DNA of 64,000 nucleotides from Planococcus glaciei (GCF_900099655.1 NZ_FNDC01000012.1:1-64000), one strand, 5' to 3'; shown: positions 25,384-34,604, counted from the stretch's first letter. Notes: generated by a model from the letters alone, not told the origin. Translations and numbers: made by a program.

Positions 25384-25977
25384 TTGGAAACGATCATTCT
25401 GCAATTAATGGAAGTGTTTAAGGGGCTCTCCTACTTCGGGATCATGCTTGCTTTGACATTTGAATTTATGCCGGCGGAGCTGGTTCTGCCTTTAGCAGGC
25501 TATTGGGTCTATGAAGGCGATTTGATTTTATACGGCGCAATTTTGGCTGGCTCGATCGGCGGCGTGCTTGGCCCATTAACGCTGTATGCACTTGGCCGAT
25601 ACGGCGGACGGCCGATGGTGCTGAAATACGGCAAATACTTCTTGGTCACCGAAGAACATATCAATAAGTCTGACCGCTTTTTCGAAAAATACGGCGGCGG
25701 TGTCGCTTTCTTCGGCCGCTTTTTGCCGGGCGTCCGTACAGCGGTCTCCATTCCATGCGGCATGGCAAAAATGAACGTCTGGAAATTCATCTTTTTTACA
25801 TACATCGCGATGCTTCCGATCACAACCGTTTATGTCTATTTAGGATTCAAACTTGGGCCTCAGTGGACCCAAGCTGGAGAGATTTTCAGCCAGTACGCCA
25901 ACCTTCTGTTGGTGCCAATTGCGGCAATCACTGTCTTAATGATTGTGAAAAGAAGAAAAAGAGTCAAATCCATTTAA
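25384..25977 (+). CDS. DedA-family membrane protein
   Basis: 197 residues, TTG start with AAGGAGG upstream. Several membrane helices and DedA/VTT signatures: FEFMPAELVLPLAG, a central GSIGGVLGPLTLYALGRYGG, and FFGRFLPGVRTAVSIPCGMAKM with the conserved F-x-R-x-x-P-x-x-R. DedA proteins are implicated in phospholipid scrambling/undecaprenyl-phosphate recycling and membrane homeostasis. Monocistronic, followed by a shared terminator. Confidence 0.92.
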   Translation: METIILQLMEVFKGLSYFGIMLALTFEFMPAELVLPLAGYWVYEGDLILYGAILAGSIGGVLGPLTLYALGRYGGRPMVLKYGKYFLVTEEHINKSDRFFEKYGGGVAFFGRFLPGVRTAVSIPCGMAKMNVWKFIFFTYIAMLPITTVYVYLGFKLGPQWTQAGEIFSQYANLLLVPIAAITVLMIVKRRKRVKSI

Positions 25978-26047
25978 GTTTTCAGCGTTTCAAAACTCTA
26001 TCAACAGCCAGAACTACAGTGAACTGCTAGTCTCTTCCATAAAAAAA

Positions 26048-26094
26048 GACCTGAACATAAGCGCAAGGCTACTCTTGCCGCTTTTGCTTGGGTC
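26048..26094. terminator. Terminator between convergent genes
   Basis: GACC..AAGCGCAAG / CTTGCCGCTT..GGTC imperfect stem flanked by A- and T-runs, between dedA and the oxidoreductase. Confidence 0.6.
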
Positions 26095-26158
26095 ATTTTT
26101 TATAGTAAATCCGCCGGAAAGGCATGCTCTGTTTTTAACCTGTAAATTCCTTCAGAAT

Positions 26159-27127
26159 TTAAAATTGCGGGATCATCGTGATAACCACGTTTCCATGTTT
26201 GTGGCCCGTTTCAATATATTTATGCGCAGCCGCCACTTGGTCCAGTGGATACCTTCTATCGATAACCGATCTGATCTTCCCTTCTTCAATCAATTCTTTC
26301 AAAAAAAGCAGATCTGCTTTTTTCATCGATGCTACTCCGCCTTTCAGCTTTTTGTGGCGGCCAGCTGAAGTAACTATCATCCGGGCAAATTGCGGCACTC
26401 CTGCAACAGCCGCTAAGAAGATGCCGTTTTCCTTTAACGAATTCTTACATTTTGCAAACGAGGTTTTTCCGACCGTGTCAAAGATCAAATCGTACGTTTT
26501 TTCGTTTTTTGTAAAGTCCTCTTTCGTATAATCGACCACAAAATCGGCTCCCAGCGATTTTACGAGCTCTAAATTTTTCGGACCACAGACCGCGGTCACT
26601 TCCGTGCCAAACGATTTGGCGAGCTGGACCGCATATGTGCCCAGTGCACCGGAAGCGCCGTATATCAGAACCTTTTGGCCCGGTTTAATATGGCCTTTAT
26701 CTCTTAAAAAGAATAAAGAAGTAGTCGCTCCAAATGGAACAGAAGCCGCTTCTTCAAACGTCATATTGAAAGGTTTGAGACTGATGGCACTTTTCTCTTG
26801 CAGGCAGACATACTCGGCATTAGCACCGAGATTACCCCCGGTCCCACAAAACACGAAATCCCCGACCTTGAATTGCTTGACGTTTTTCCCAATCGCTTCT
26901 ACTTCTCCGGATAATTCAGATCCTAAAATCCCGACTTTCGGTTTTTTCATGCCATAAAACAACCTGACGGCAAACGGATCCGCCCTCCGTACTTTGCAGT
27001 CTCCGGAAGTCGCTGTTGTAGCATGCACTTTTACAAGTACTTCGTCATCTTTAGGCAACGGTTTATCCACTTCTCTTAATTCCATTACATCTGGCGGTCC
27101 GTATTTTTGATGGACACTTGCTTTCAT
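26159..27127 (-). CDS. NAD(P)-dependent MDR-family quinone oxidoreductase/alcohol dehydrogenase
   Basis: 322 residues: GroES-like N-terminal domain (to ~125) and Rossmann domain with GASGALGTYAVQLAKSFG (nucleotide motif) and SLGADFVVDYTKEDF. The N-terminal pattern YGPPDVMELREVDKP and lack of the structural-zinc cysteine cluster place it with zinc-independent quinone oxidoreductase/enoyl reductase-type MDR enzymes. Monocistronic; substrate unknown. Confidence 0.88.
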   Translation of the reverse strand: MKASVHQKYGPPDVMELREVDKPLPKDDEVLVKVHATTATSGDCKVRRADPFAVRLFYGMKKPKVGILGSELSGEVEAIGKNVKQFKVGDFVFCGTGGNLGANAEYVCLQEKSAISLKPFNMTFEEAASVPFGATTSLFFLRDKGHIKPGQKVLIYGASGALGTYAVQLAKSFGTEVTAVCGPKNLELVKSLGADFVVDYTKEDFTKNEKTYDLIFDTVGKTSFAKCKNSLKENGIFLAAVAGVPQFARMIVTSAGRHKKLKGGVASMKKADLLFLKELIEEGKIRSVIDRRYPLDQVAAAHKYIETGHKHGNVVITMIPQF

Positions 27128-27336
27128 GATGAAACTCTCCCTTCGTTACACGCTTGCAAGGGACTGATAGCAGATTAAAAATTACAGAAAATTCAATTTA
27201 TCACCTTCAGAGTATACCTGTTGCTTATGCATAGCAATTTTAAGTAACTGCAATACGCAGAGAAGCGAATTTTCATTTCGACATTTAAATTTTTTTACTT
27301 GATGCCCACACTTCCTTTGGAGCACCTTTTTCTCAT

Positions 27337-27367
27337 AAAAAAAGGATCTCCGAAGAAACCCTTTTTT
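27337..27367 (-). terminator. Terminator after the VOC gene
   Basis: On the minus strand GGGTTTC-TTCG-GAGATCC with T-run: a stem closed by a TTCG tetraloop, 20 bp after the VOC stop. Confidence 0.7.
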
Positions 27368-27386
27368 GCTTTGCTCTTTAACTTTT

Positions 27387-27773
27387 TTATTTCGGCTGCG
27401 CAATCTGAATGAAATTTCCGCATGTATCGTCGAACACTGCGATTGTGACCGTGTCCATTTCAGTCGGCTCGATTGAAAATTGAACCCCTAAATCCAATAA
27501 GCGTTTGTATTCAGCGTGAATATCCGAAACGCCAAACATGGTGGCCGGGATGCCTTCAGCAAAGATCTTCTGCTGGTATTCTCGGGATGCCGGGTGATCG
27601 TTCGGTTCAAGCAACAGTTCCGTGCCTTCCGGATTTTCAGGAGACACCAATGCAATCCATCTGAATTTCCCCATGGGGATGTCGTGCTTTTTTTCAAAGC
27701 CGAGCGTTTCCGTATAAAATTTCAATGCCTTGTCCTGGTCTTCTACAAACAAACTGGTAACGATGATGTTCAT
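27387..27773 (-). CDS. VOC/glyoxalase-fold protein
   Basis: 128 residues with the single-domain VOC pattern: SLFVEDQDKALKFYTETLGFEKK at the N-terminus and TVAVFDDTCGNFIQI-like C-terminal strand. Members include glyoxalases, fosfomycin/bleomycin resistance proteins and many unassigned enzymes. It follows the ArsR regulator gene by 63 bp on the same strand and ends at its own terminator, so the two form an operon. Substrate unknown. Confidence 0.85.
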   Translation of the reverse strand: MNIIVTSLFVEDQDKALKFYTETLGFEKKHDIPMGKFRWIALVSPENPEGTELLLEPNDHPASREYQQKIFAEGIPATMFGVSDIHAEYKRLLDLGVQFSIEPTEMDTVTIAVFDDTCGNFIQIAQPK

Positions 27774-27836
27774 TGTCTTATCCTCCTTGTTAACTTCTCC
27801 GCTACAACTTTGTGAGACATGCCGTACGTTTGCGGG

Positions 27837-28112
27837 TCAATCGATCCATCTGTTCAGCAAATTCTTCAACGGTTCACTATTATACCGGAGAACCCGGTAC
27901 TTCCCCTTTCTTTCCGATTTCACTAGGCCCGCTTCATCCAATAAAGCAAGGTGCTTGGCAATGGCTTGCCGCGACATATCGAGCTTGTGTTTTGAAATAA
28001 GGCGGATCGACAATTCATACAAAGTCAGTTCATGGCGCTCCGCCATTTCGTCCAGGATCAGCCGCCGCGTCGAATCATTAAGAGCTTTGAATACTGCGTC
28101 GTCATTTTTCAT
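27837..28112 (-). CDS. ArsR-family regulator, probably leaderless
   Basis: 91 residues from the ATG at 28112. A winged helix (DSTRRLILDEMAER.., DMSRQAIAKHLALLDEAGLVKSERKGKYRVLRY) without the CVC metal motif, so more like SdpR-type metabolic ArsR proteins than metal sensors. No ribosome site precedes the ATG; instead TATAAT lies 6 bp upstream, so translation may begin at the 5' end of the mRNA. A longer frame to 28199 would begin upstream of this promoter and is rejected. Controls itself and the VOC gene, by inference. Confidence 0.85.
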   Translation of the reverse strand: MKNDDAVFKALNDSTRRLILDEMAERHELTLYELSIRLISKHKLDMSRQAIAKHLALLDEAGLVKSERKGKYRVLRYNSEPLKNLLNRWID

Positions 28113-28148
28113 ATCTTTATTATACGCAACCAAATTGTTGCACGTCAA
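28113..28148 (-). promoter_or_regulatory. Consensus promoter with dyad in the spacer, for a leaderless mRNA
   Basis: Minus strand: TTGACG (28148-28143), 18-bp spacer, TATAAT (28124-28119), then 6 bases to the ATG at 28112. The spacer holds GCAAC-N6-GTTGC, a probable operator for the encoded ArsR protein. Confidence 0.75.
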
Positions 28149-28256
28149 CTTATCTGCAGATTCTAATCTCTTCATGCCCCGGTACGTGTTTTGCCGCATG
28201 CCCTTTTAATCAAAACCTTTGCAGACACATTAAGTCCTTTATTTGAGTAAAAAATT

Positions 28257-28847
28257 TTATGGTTTTTGGGCAATCAGGACATACAAAGATTCAGCTGGAA
28301 AGTGTTTTTCCGTAATCCGAAGTCCTGCCTCCGTAATTGCCTGTTCCATGCCGGCCAACGTAATTCTGGGCACGTGTTGGCCCGGTCCGGCTTTAGGTTC
28401 CAGTTCCACACAAATTAAATAGCCGTCTTCTTTCAGTACATTCTTCAATTGCGTTAAAGTCGGCGCTAAGGGCTGGATTTCATGCAGAACCAATGAAGCG
28501 ATGACGACATCGATGGATGAGTCAGGCAATGGGATTTTATCTGAATGGCCTTGGATTGGCACAATATTTGTAATGTTTTCCTGCTGAGCTTTGGAGCGGA
28601 TCATTTCGAGCATGCTGTTATCCAGATCTAACGCATATACTGGTCCGTCCACTAGTTTAGCTGCTGGAATGGAAAAATAACCGGTCCCTGCCCCGAAATC
28701 CAATATTGTAGCATTCTGTTTTATGGGAATTAAGTTCAATAGTTTTTCCGGCGGCATTTCCTCTCTTCTTTTCGGGCTATCTAAGTAAGATACTTTCCCT
28801 TTGTGCTGGTGCTGTCCATGGGTGTGATTGCGATGATGGGCCATCAT
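28257..28847 (-). CDS. Class I SAM-dependent methyltransferase with His-rich N-terminus
   Basis: 196 residues. The SAM-binding motif I is ILDFGAGTGYFSIPAA, the acidic motif II loop is VYALDLD, and motif DSSIDVVIASLVLHEI follows: UbiE/Methyltransf_11 type. The first 16 residues are strikingly histidine-rich (MMAHHRNHTHGQHQH) and could bind metal such as Zn, Ni or Cu. Monocistronic; substrate unknown. Confidence 0.85.
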   Translation of the reverse strand: MMAHHRNHTHGQHQHKGKVSYLDSPKRREEMPPEKLLNLIPIKQNATILDFGAGTGYFSIPAAKLVDGPVYALDLDNSMLEMIRSKAQQENITNIVPIQGHSDKIPLPDSSIDVVIASLVLHEIQPLAPTLTQLKNVLKEDGYLICVELEPKAGPGQHVPRITLAGMEQAITEAGLRITEKHFPAESLYVLIAQKP

Positions 28848-29032
28848 TCATTTCCTCCTCTATGCCGTTTTGTAAAAACGGCGTTATTAATTCACCAAAT
28901 CATTTGCTGCTATTTTAAAAAAGATATTAAAGAGCCTTATAGTCTTTAATTAAAATCAATTTACCATCTAATTTACCCAAAGTCAACTTAATATGAAATG
29001 GCCCTTTTGCCTTTTTTATTAAGATAAAACAC

Positions 29033-29063
29033 TTGCAGGTGACCTTACGTCACCATCTATGCT
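29033..29063 (+). promoter_or_regulatory. MerR-type promoter with 19-bp spacer
   Basis: TTGCAG (29033-29038), 19-bp spacer, TATGCT (29058-29063). The spacer is occupied by the dyad GGTGAC-N5-GTCACC (29038-29054). Overlong 19-bp spacers with a central dyad are the hallmark of MerR-family activation. It faces the CPBP protease gene. Confidence 0.8.
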
Positions 29064-29094
29064 GGAGATACCAAAAAAAGTTGGAGGGATTAAA

Positions 29095-29793
29095 TTGACA
29101 ACGGAAACATTTGAAAGAAATACTAATTGGCACTGGCGGGACCTATTCAGTTTGCTGTTCCTGGCATTGGTTTTCGTCCCCTTTTTTATTGAACACAGCT
29201 TATATAACACATTGCTGGAACTTTTCCAAAACGAGCTTTATGCCGGCACATCCATTGGCTTGATCATGTCCTTTATTTTTATGGCGGCACTCTTCTTTTT
29301 CGTATTAAAACCCAAAAACCAGTCATGGGCAGCAGTCGGAGTCCGGCCCTTTTCGCCTGGCCATTGGAAGCTCATTGCCGTATGGACATTTATCTTAATC
29401 CTGGTCAGTGTCGGATTGGTGATGATCATGTCTTTTATGGGAATTGGTTCCGATAACAGCAAGACCGAAAGCCTTCAAACGGACATGAACGTTTTCAATT
29501 TCATTATCGCCTTTGTTTCCGCAGCCGTCATTTCGCCGGTATATGAAGAAATTTTTTACCGCGGCTTTCTTTACCGGTTCTTTCAAAGCCGTTACGGCAT
29601 TTTGTCGGGCATGCTGTTCAGCTCAGTTATTTTTACGATTGTCCACATCCCGACCTATAACACCTTGCCCGTCAATTTTGTATCTGGCCTTATTTTTGCG
29701 TGGGTCTACCAAAAAACGGGATCTGTCATTCCCAGCATCATCATCCATGGAGTTTTCAATGGAATCGCGGTAATCTTAACGGCCATCGCTTAA
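29095..29793 (+). CDS. CPBP-family intramembrane metalloprotease
   Basis: About 232 residues from TTG 29095 (GGAGG 7-8 bp upstream); the ATG at 29059 overlaps the promoter -10 and is rejected. Multi-pass membrane protein with the three CPBP (Abi/CAAX-protease-like) motifs: EEIFYRGFLYR, FTIVHIP and IHGVFN. These Glu/His/Asn residues form the metal site in the membrane. In Firmicutes such proteins serve in bacteriocin immunity or in cleaving membrane proteins such as anti-sigma factors. A MerR-type promoter drives it and a MerR gene lies convergently downstream. Confidence 0.9.
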   Translation: MTTETFERNTNWHWRDLFSLLFLALVFVPFFIEHSLYNTLLELFQNELYAGTSIGLIMSFIFMAALFFFVLKPKNQSWAAVGVRPFSPGHWKLIAVWTFILILVSVGLVMIMSFMGIGSDNSKTESLQTDMNVFNFIIAFVSAAVISPVYEEIFYRGFLYRFFQSRYGILSGMLFSSVIFTIVHIPTYNTLPVNFVSGLIFAWVYQKTGSVIPSIIIHGVFNGIAVILTAIA

Positions 29794-29828
29794 CTTGCTT
29801 TTAGGCTGAATAATCGGCTGATTCTATT

Positions 29829-30575
29829 TTAGAGAGTTTCCTTTTTACTGGCGCTTTCCAAAAAATCAATGACTCCGGGGTCTATCGGATACAGTCCAAG
29901 TTCCTCTGAAGCTTGGGCTGATTTTCGGACTTCCCAAAACGCTTCTGTGAGTTCCGGATTGTTGCCGAAAGTTTCCGCAGACAGGAGATCTGCGTCTTCT
30001 GAAATTAGCTGCCCTTCCCGTGATTGAGGGGTAATCCCTTTTTCCAGGCACAGTTCTATCCGCTTGATCAAATTGATCCACTTTTTCGTCGTAGAATCAT
30101 CACTTTCCAGTTTCGGCAACTGGCTTTTCAAAGTGGTCTGCTGCTCCTTGGAAAAATAGCGGCGCCATTCTTTTTCCTTATCAGCACCCGCGACCAGAGC
30201 AATCAAATCCTCCCAGTGCAGGCTGTCCTGCAAGTCCAGAATATTTAACAGCGACTGTGTGTGCTTCAACGAGGCATGGAGCCTTTCGATTTCTTCTTTT
30301 AGAATTGTCTTATGTGCCAGCAACACCGCCGCCATCGACTGCTCTGCAAGGATACGCCGGCTGTCTTCCAGGGACAGGTTCAACGATTTAAGCAACAGGA
30401 TTTTTTGCAGATTCAGGATATCTTCTTTGGAATAGAACCGTTTTCCACCTGCCTCTTTTTTAGAAGGTTCCACTAAACCAATTTGATCGTAATAGCGGAT
30501 GGTCCGAACGGAAACGTTCAATAGCTTGGATAATTCTCCAGTAGACAAATAAGCCGGTTGTTCTTTGGAAATCAT
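29829..30575 (-). CDS. MerR-family transcriptional regulator
   Basis: 248 residues. The N-terminal winged HTH (LSTGELSKLLNVSVRTIRYYDQIGLVEPSKK..GKRFYSKEDILNLQKI) is typical MerR; a helical dimer arm (about 90-125) and a ~120-residue C-terminal helical domain follow, sized for a drug or small-molecule sensor. Convergent with the CPBP gene, whose promoter has the overlong spacer and dyad expected for a MerR target, so this is its likely activator. Confidence 0.9.
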   Translation of the reverse strand: MISKEQPAYLSTGELSKLLNVSVRTIRYYDQIGLVEPSKKEAGGKRFYSKEDILNLQKILLLKSLNLSLEDSRRILAEQSMAAVLLAHKTILKEEIERLHASLKHTQSLLNILDLQDSLHWEDLIALVAGADKEKEWRRYFSKEQQTTLKSQLPKLESDDSTTKKWINLIKRIELCLEKGITPQSREGQLISEDADLLSAETFGNNPELTEAFWEVRKSAQASEELGLYPIDPGVIDFLESASKKETL

Positions 30576-30715
30576 TTTACTCCTCCTCGTTCAGAAATAA
30601 TGGCAGATCTCTATTTTTTCAATCAAAATGGATGTCCTCTTAATTGTAATATTTAATGGGAACTATGGAAATAAAAGTTATCTTATTGTGCTAGAATATT
30701 GTTGAGGTGTTGAAC

Positions 30716-31447
30716 TTGGAAAACATTACAATATTCATTGCGTTAGCCGGGGGATTTTTGGCATTTGTCTCTCCGTGTTGTCTGCCTTTATACCCTTCTT
30801 TTATTTCGTATATCACCGGTGTCTCTGTAAACGAGCTAAAGGAAAACAAGCAGGCTTCTTTCAGAAAGAAAATCTTAATGCACTCGATTTTCTTCTCATT
30901 AGGCTTTTCTGTCATCTACTACATATTTGGTTTTTCGTTAAGCACAATTGGCGGCTTATTCCGGACGAACCAGACCCTGATCCAAATGCTTGGCGGCATT
31001 TTCCTGGTTTTCATGGGCTTGTTCTTAATGGGCATTATCAAACCTGAATTTATGTTCCGTGAAAAACGCCTCAATTACCAAAAGAAATCCGCCACTTACT
31101 TGAATTCGTTTGTGGTCGGCTTCATCTTTTCGGCCGGATGGACGCCTTGCATCGGACCGATATTTGGTGCGATTATCACATATGGAAGCTTAGTCAATCC
31201 TGCTCATACGATTGCAGTGGTAACCACCTATTCGCTTGGCTTCTGTGTGCCGTTTATCATCATGGCGTTCTTTATCGGCAAGACGAAATTCATCTTGAAA
31301 TATTCAGCTGGACTGATGAGATTTGGCGGCGCCATCATTGTCCTTTTAGGCATCATGATTTACTTTGACAAAATGTATTATTTGAACATCTGGACCGCTG
31401 ATCTCCAAAGCTTTATGGAGTCTCTTCTTAATTTAATATCTTATTGA
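30716..31447 (+). CDS. ccdA: Cytochrome c biogenesis/thiol-disulfide transporter CcdA
   Basis: About 243 residues, six membrane helices. The two conserved Cys-Pro motifs are present: FVSPCCLPLYPS in helix 1 and AGWTPCIGP in helix 4. CcdA carries reducing equivalents from cytoplasmic thioredoxin to extracytoplasmic thiol proteins. The start is ambiguous (GTG 30707, TTG 30710, TTG 30716); GAGG spacing favours 30716. A hydrolase gene follows closely with its own strong ribosome site. Confidence 0.92.
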   Translation: MENITIFIALAGGFLAFVSPCCLPLYPSFISYITGVSVNELKENKQASFRKKILMHSIFFSLGFSVIYYIFGFSLSTIGGLFRTNQTLIQMLGGIFLVFMGLFLMGIIKPEFMFREKRLNYQKKSATYLNSFVVGFIFSAGWTPCIGPIFGAIITYGSLVNPAHTIAVVTTYSLGFCVPFIIMAFFIGKTKFILKYSAGLMRFGGAIIVLLGIMIYFDKMYYLNIWTADLQSFMESLLNLISY

Positions 31448-31464
31448 AAAAGGAGGTACATTTA

Positions 31465-32106
31465 ATGAACATGCAAAAAGAAACAATCAAAGGCTACAAG
31501 GATTTAGATATTCCTTATTCACTTATCACGCATGAAGAACAATCAAATAAACTGGCCATATTCCTGCCCGGCGCTGGATATACGACACAAAGGCCCTTGT
31601 TCCACTACTCAGAAGAAATCCTGTTAAAAAAAGGATTTGATGTCTTGAATGTGAACTACCGATACAACGACACGGATTATGACAGCTTTGATATGGATGA
31701 ACTGAGTACAGCAATTAAACTGGATGTGAAGACCGTTATTGATGAAGTGTTGAAGGATGGGGCTTATAAAGAATTTTATTTAGTCGGCAAATCACTTGGA
31801 ACGATTGCATTGTGCACCGAACTGGAAAGAGACGCTTTTAAAGATGCTAAAGTGGTTTGGCTGACGCCATTAATCCACCGTGATGATGTATTGGATAAAA
31901 TGGTCCAGAACCCCAACAAAGGCTTGTCTTTCATTGGCGACAACGATTATTGCTATTCAGAGGAAAGGTACAAATTATTGACGGAGAATTCAAATCTGAT
32001 TTCGCGACTTTTCCCCAATGTGGATCACAGCATGGAATACAAAGGCGATCCTTTTAAGTCGATTGAAACGTTGAAATCGATCATGGAAGAGATCAATCAA
32101 TTTTAA
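31465..32106 (+). CDS. Alpha/beta hydrolase
   Basis: 213 residues from ATG 31465 (AGGAGG 7 bp upstream). Nucleophile elbow GKSLG in YLVGKSLGTIA, a late acidic loop IGDNDYCY and a C-terminal His in NVDHSMEY give a plausible Ser-Asp-His triad. Closely follows ccdA and shares its terminator; the functional link is unclear. Substrate unknown. Confidence 0.82.
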   Translation: MNMQKETIKGYKDLDIPYSLITHEEQSNKLAIFLPGAGYTTQRPLFHYSEEILLKKGFDVLNVNYRYNDTDYDSFDMDELSTAIKLDVKTVIDEVLKDGAYKEFYLVGKSLGTIALCTELERDAFKDAKVVWLTPLIHRDDVLDKMVQNPNKGLSFIGDNDYCYSEERYKLLTENSNLISRLFPNVDHSMEYKGDPFKSIETLKSIMEEINQF

Positions 32107-32129
32107 ATAAACCGGTTAAAGGCCGCAAA

Positions 32130-32155
32130 AAAAGGATAGCAGGCGCTATCCTTTT
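32130..32155. terminator. Bidirectional terminator
   Basis: AAAAGGATAGC and GCTATCCTTTT arms around a 4-base loop, between convergent genes at 31465 and 32190. Confidence 0.85.
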
Positions 32156-32189
32156 AATCTTGTTTAATCCTACAACTTCATGTTCCGTT

Positions 32190-32414
32190 TTATTGAAACG
32201 CATAAACAGCAGCTACTAAAATAAAAGCAGCAAGGACAAAATTGATTAAACCATCTACTTTTCGTTTTCGGAATTCAGAAATTCCAGCCGCTATAAACAA
32301 CAGTCCTACAGCCAACAACATAAAAGGCAAAATCCCTGCGGTATTTCCTGTAAGCAATCCATAGGCAGAAAATGCGAGCACAATTATTCCTAGAATGATA
32401 ATCACTATTTTCAT
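32190..32414 (-). CDS. Small DUF3953-like membrane protein
   Basis: 74 residues with three hydrophobic segments (KIVIIILGIIVLAFSAYG, AGILPFMLLAVGLLFIAAG, VDGLINFVLAAFILVAAVYAF) and a basic EFRKRK turn between helices 2 and 3. This matches the DUF3953 family of Bacillales. Preceded by a GGGTGAGG ribosome site. Function unknown. Confidence 0.75.
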   Translation of the reverse strand: MKIVIIILGIIVLAFSAYGLLTGNTAGILPFMLLAVGLLFIAAGISEFRKRKVDGLINFVLAAFILVAAVYAFQ

Positions 32415-32594
32415 TTGCCCTCACCCCTATCTTAATAACATAAGACAATCTACAGGCTCTTTTTTCCTATTATACTCGCTTAAATATTTTCTGAGCAGTT
32501 TAATTAAAATTATTAATCTTGTAAAAAATCATGCCATAATAATCTCTGCTTTTTTAAAACTCTTCTATTCAGATTATTTTACACGGCTTCAATT

Positions 32595-34229
32595 TCACTT
32601 CGCTTCACTATTTAGCTTTTCAACCTCTTCTTCAATCCGCTTTATGTCATAGCGTTCGAACAGCGGCTTGATATTCGATACCTGCACAGTTTCACAATCT
32701 ACATAGCCCCATCTCAACACTTCCATTGCCAGCATGCCTTGTACCTTTTCCGTCGAGAACGGCAAAAACGGGTTTAAGAGCTGGCTGAGGTTCGCAATGA
32801 TCAGCATGCACGTGGCAATCGTTTGATCACACGAAGCCCGGTTTTCTTTGATTTCTTTCCACGGTTCTTTTTCGTCAAAGTATTTATTGGCAAAGCGGAC
32901 GAACGCGAACACTTCTTCAATGCCTTCTTTGAAATGGCCTTCCTCGATTTTTCGGCCGACGCTTTCATAAAGCCCTTCAATTGTTCTTTTTATGCTGGAA
33001 TCCACTTCTGCTTTTGGTATGGTTCCTTCGTAGCTTTTCTCGATAAATTTCAAAGTTCGATTGATGAAATTTCCATAGGCTCCAAGCAGTTCGCCGTTGT
33101 GGCTGTAAATGAATTCACGCCAGGAAAAATCCGTGTCGCGGTTTTCAGGCGCGTTGATGGCCAGAAAATAGCGGATGGAATCCGGGTTGTATCTATCCAA
33201 AATATCCGGTGCCCACACAGCCCAATTTTTGCTTGTCGACAGCTTCCGTTTTTCAAGCGTCAAGTATTCGTTGGAGACGATATGAGTCGGCAAGCCCTGG
33301 ACGCCAATGCCTTTTAGTATTGCCGGCCAAATGATCGTATGGAATGGGATATTGTCTTTGCCGTGGACATAATAAGCCTTTGCATCTCCTTGCCAGAATT
33401 CTTCATCGCTCTCGTGATTTTCAGCAGCCCATTGCCGGCTTGCGGAATAATAGCCCGAAACGGCTTCGATCCAGACATACACCTTTTTATCTTTATAGCC
33501 CTCTACCGGCAAAGGGACGCCGTTTGGCAAATCCCTGGACACTGCCCGGTCCAACAGCCCTTCTTTTAAGTAGCGTTCAGACAAATGAATGGCGTTTTCG
33601 CGCCAAGCACCCCTGTCCTTTGCTTCTTTAACATAGGTCTCAAGTTCTCCTTGAAAAGCACTTAACGCAAAATAAAATTGTTCCGTTTTCTTCACCGTCG
33701 GCGCATTTCCGCAAAGCTTGCATTTCGGCTCCAGTAAGTCCAGCGGATCCAAAATGGTTGAGCAATTGTCGCATTGATCGCCGCGGGACGGATGGGCACA
33801 TACCGGACAAATCCCTTCTACATACCGGTCAGGCAAAAAACGCTGATCAGTTTCACAGTACATCTGGTCGGTTTCTTTCTTATAGATATGGTCGTTTTCC
33901 ATCAAGTCCAAAAAGATCCGTTGAACCGTTTCATGATGAAAAGCACTGTCCGTCCTTGTATACAAATCGTAGGTGAAGCCGAGCCTCGAGAAACTTTCCG
34001 TAAATTCCTGATGGTAGTGATCGGCGATTTCTGTGATTGTTTTCCCTTCCTGATTGGCCCTGATGGAAATCGGCGTCCCGTTGCAGTCACTGCCTGAAAC
34101 ATACAAAACCCGCTCACCTTTTAACCGGTAATACCTCGCCAAAATGTCCCCCGGCAGCAAGGCCGCGATATGACCCAAATGCAACGAACCGTTGGCATAC
34201 GGCCAGGCGCCTCCAATAAATACGCTCAT
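32595..34229 (-). CDS. metG: Methionyl-tRNA synthetase controlled by a T-box
   Basis: 544 residues from ATG 34229. Class I synthetase signatures: GSLHLGH (HIGH motif), KLSTSK (KMSKS motif), and a connective domain with two zinc knuckles (CPVC..CDNC and CKLC plus C upstream), placing it with the two-zinc (E. coli-like) MetRS subgroup. It lacks the C-terminal tRNA-binding domain of longer MetRS proteins. Charges tRNA-Met. Many Bacillales carry a second MetRS of this type; whether it is the only copy here is unknown. Regulated by the upstream T-box leader. Confidence 0.95.
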   Translation of the reverse strand: MSVFIGGAWPYANGSLHLGHIAALLPGDILARYYRLKGERVLYVSGSDCNGTPISIRANQEGKTITEIADHYHQEFTESFSRLGFTYDLYTRTDSAFHHETVQRIFLDLMENDHIYKKETDQMYCETDQRFLPDRYVEGICPVCAHPSRGDQCDNCSTILDPLDLLEPKCKLCGNAPTVKKTEQFYFALSAFQGELETYVKEAKDRGAWRENAIHLSERYLKEGLLDRAVSRDLPNGVPLPVEGYKDKKVYVWIEAVSGYYSASRQWAAENHESDEEFWQGDAKAYYVHGKDNIPFHTIIWPAILKGIGVQGLPTHIVSNEYLTLEKRKLSTSKNWAVWAPDILDRYNPDSIRYFLAINAPENRDTDFSWREFIYSHNGELLGAYGNFINRTLKFIEKSYEGTIPKAEVDSSIKRTIEGLYESVGRKIEEGHFKEGIEEVFAFVRFANKYFDEKEPWKEIKENRASCDQTIATCMLIIANLSQLLNPFLPFSTEKVQGMLAMEVLRWGYVDCETVQVSNIKPLFERYDIKRIEEEVEKLNSEAK

Positions 34230-34257
34230 CTTCTCCACTCCTCTTTTAGAAAGTAAA

Positions 34258-34505
34258 AAACCCCGCCTTTATCCGAATCGAATAAAGGCGAGGTTCACTC
34301 GCGGTTCCACTTTAATTTGCTGCCAACTCACGCCAGCAGCCTCAGTCAGTACAAAGCTTCTGCTCCTGTACTGTGGCTTTGATAACAAGTGCCAACTCTT
34401 GTCGCATTCTACTGGTTCCAAACGGAAGGTTCAACGCGAAGCTCCGAGGCCATTTTCGATTGCGCATTTTTGCTTCTTTTCAGCTGCCGAAGCTCTCTGG
34501 AAAAA
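34258..34505 (-). ncRNA. T-box riboswitch leader, methionine specifier
   Basis: On the minus strand, AGAGAGCTTCGG stem I base, the AGCTGAAAAGAAGC region, a specifier loop with GAAAATGGCC (specifier ATG at 34453-34451), the T-box AAGTGGAACCGCG, and finally a terminator CTCGCCTTTAT..ATAAAGGCGGGG with a T-run. Uncharged tRNA-Met would pair with the T-box and open the leader. About 30 bp upstream of metG. Confidence 0.9.
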
Positions 34506-34604
34506 ACGCAGTCAATCTACTCTTCTCATCATCGCTAAATTATTTATTTTTGATTAGTATATCTGCAGATGCCATTTTTTACAAGATGAGCTTGAAGTTT
34601 TATT

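Noticed and set aside
27182-27403. 73-aa minus-strand frame
   Set aside because: Runs across the VOC terminator and overlaps the VOC gene; no family.
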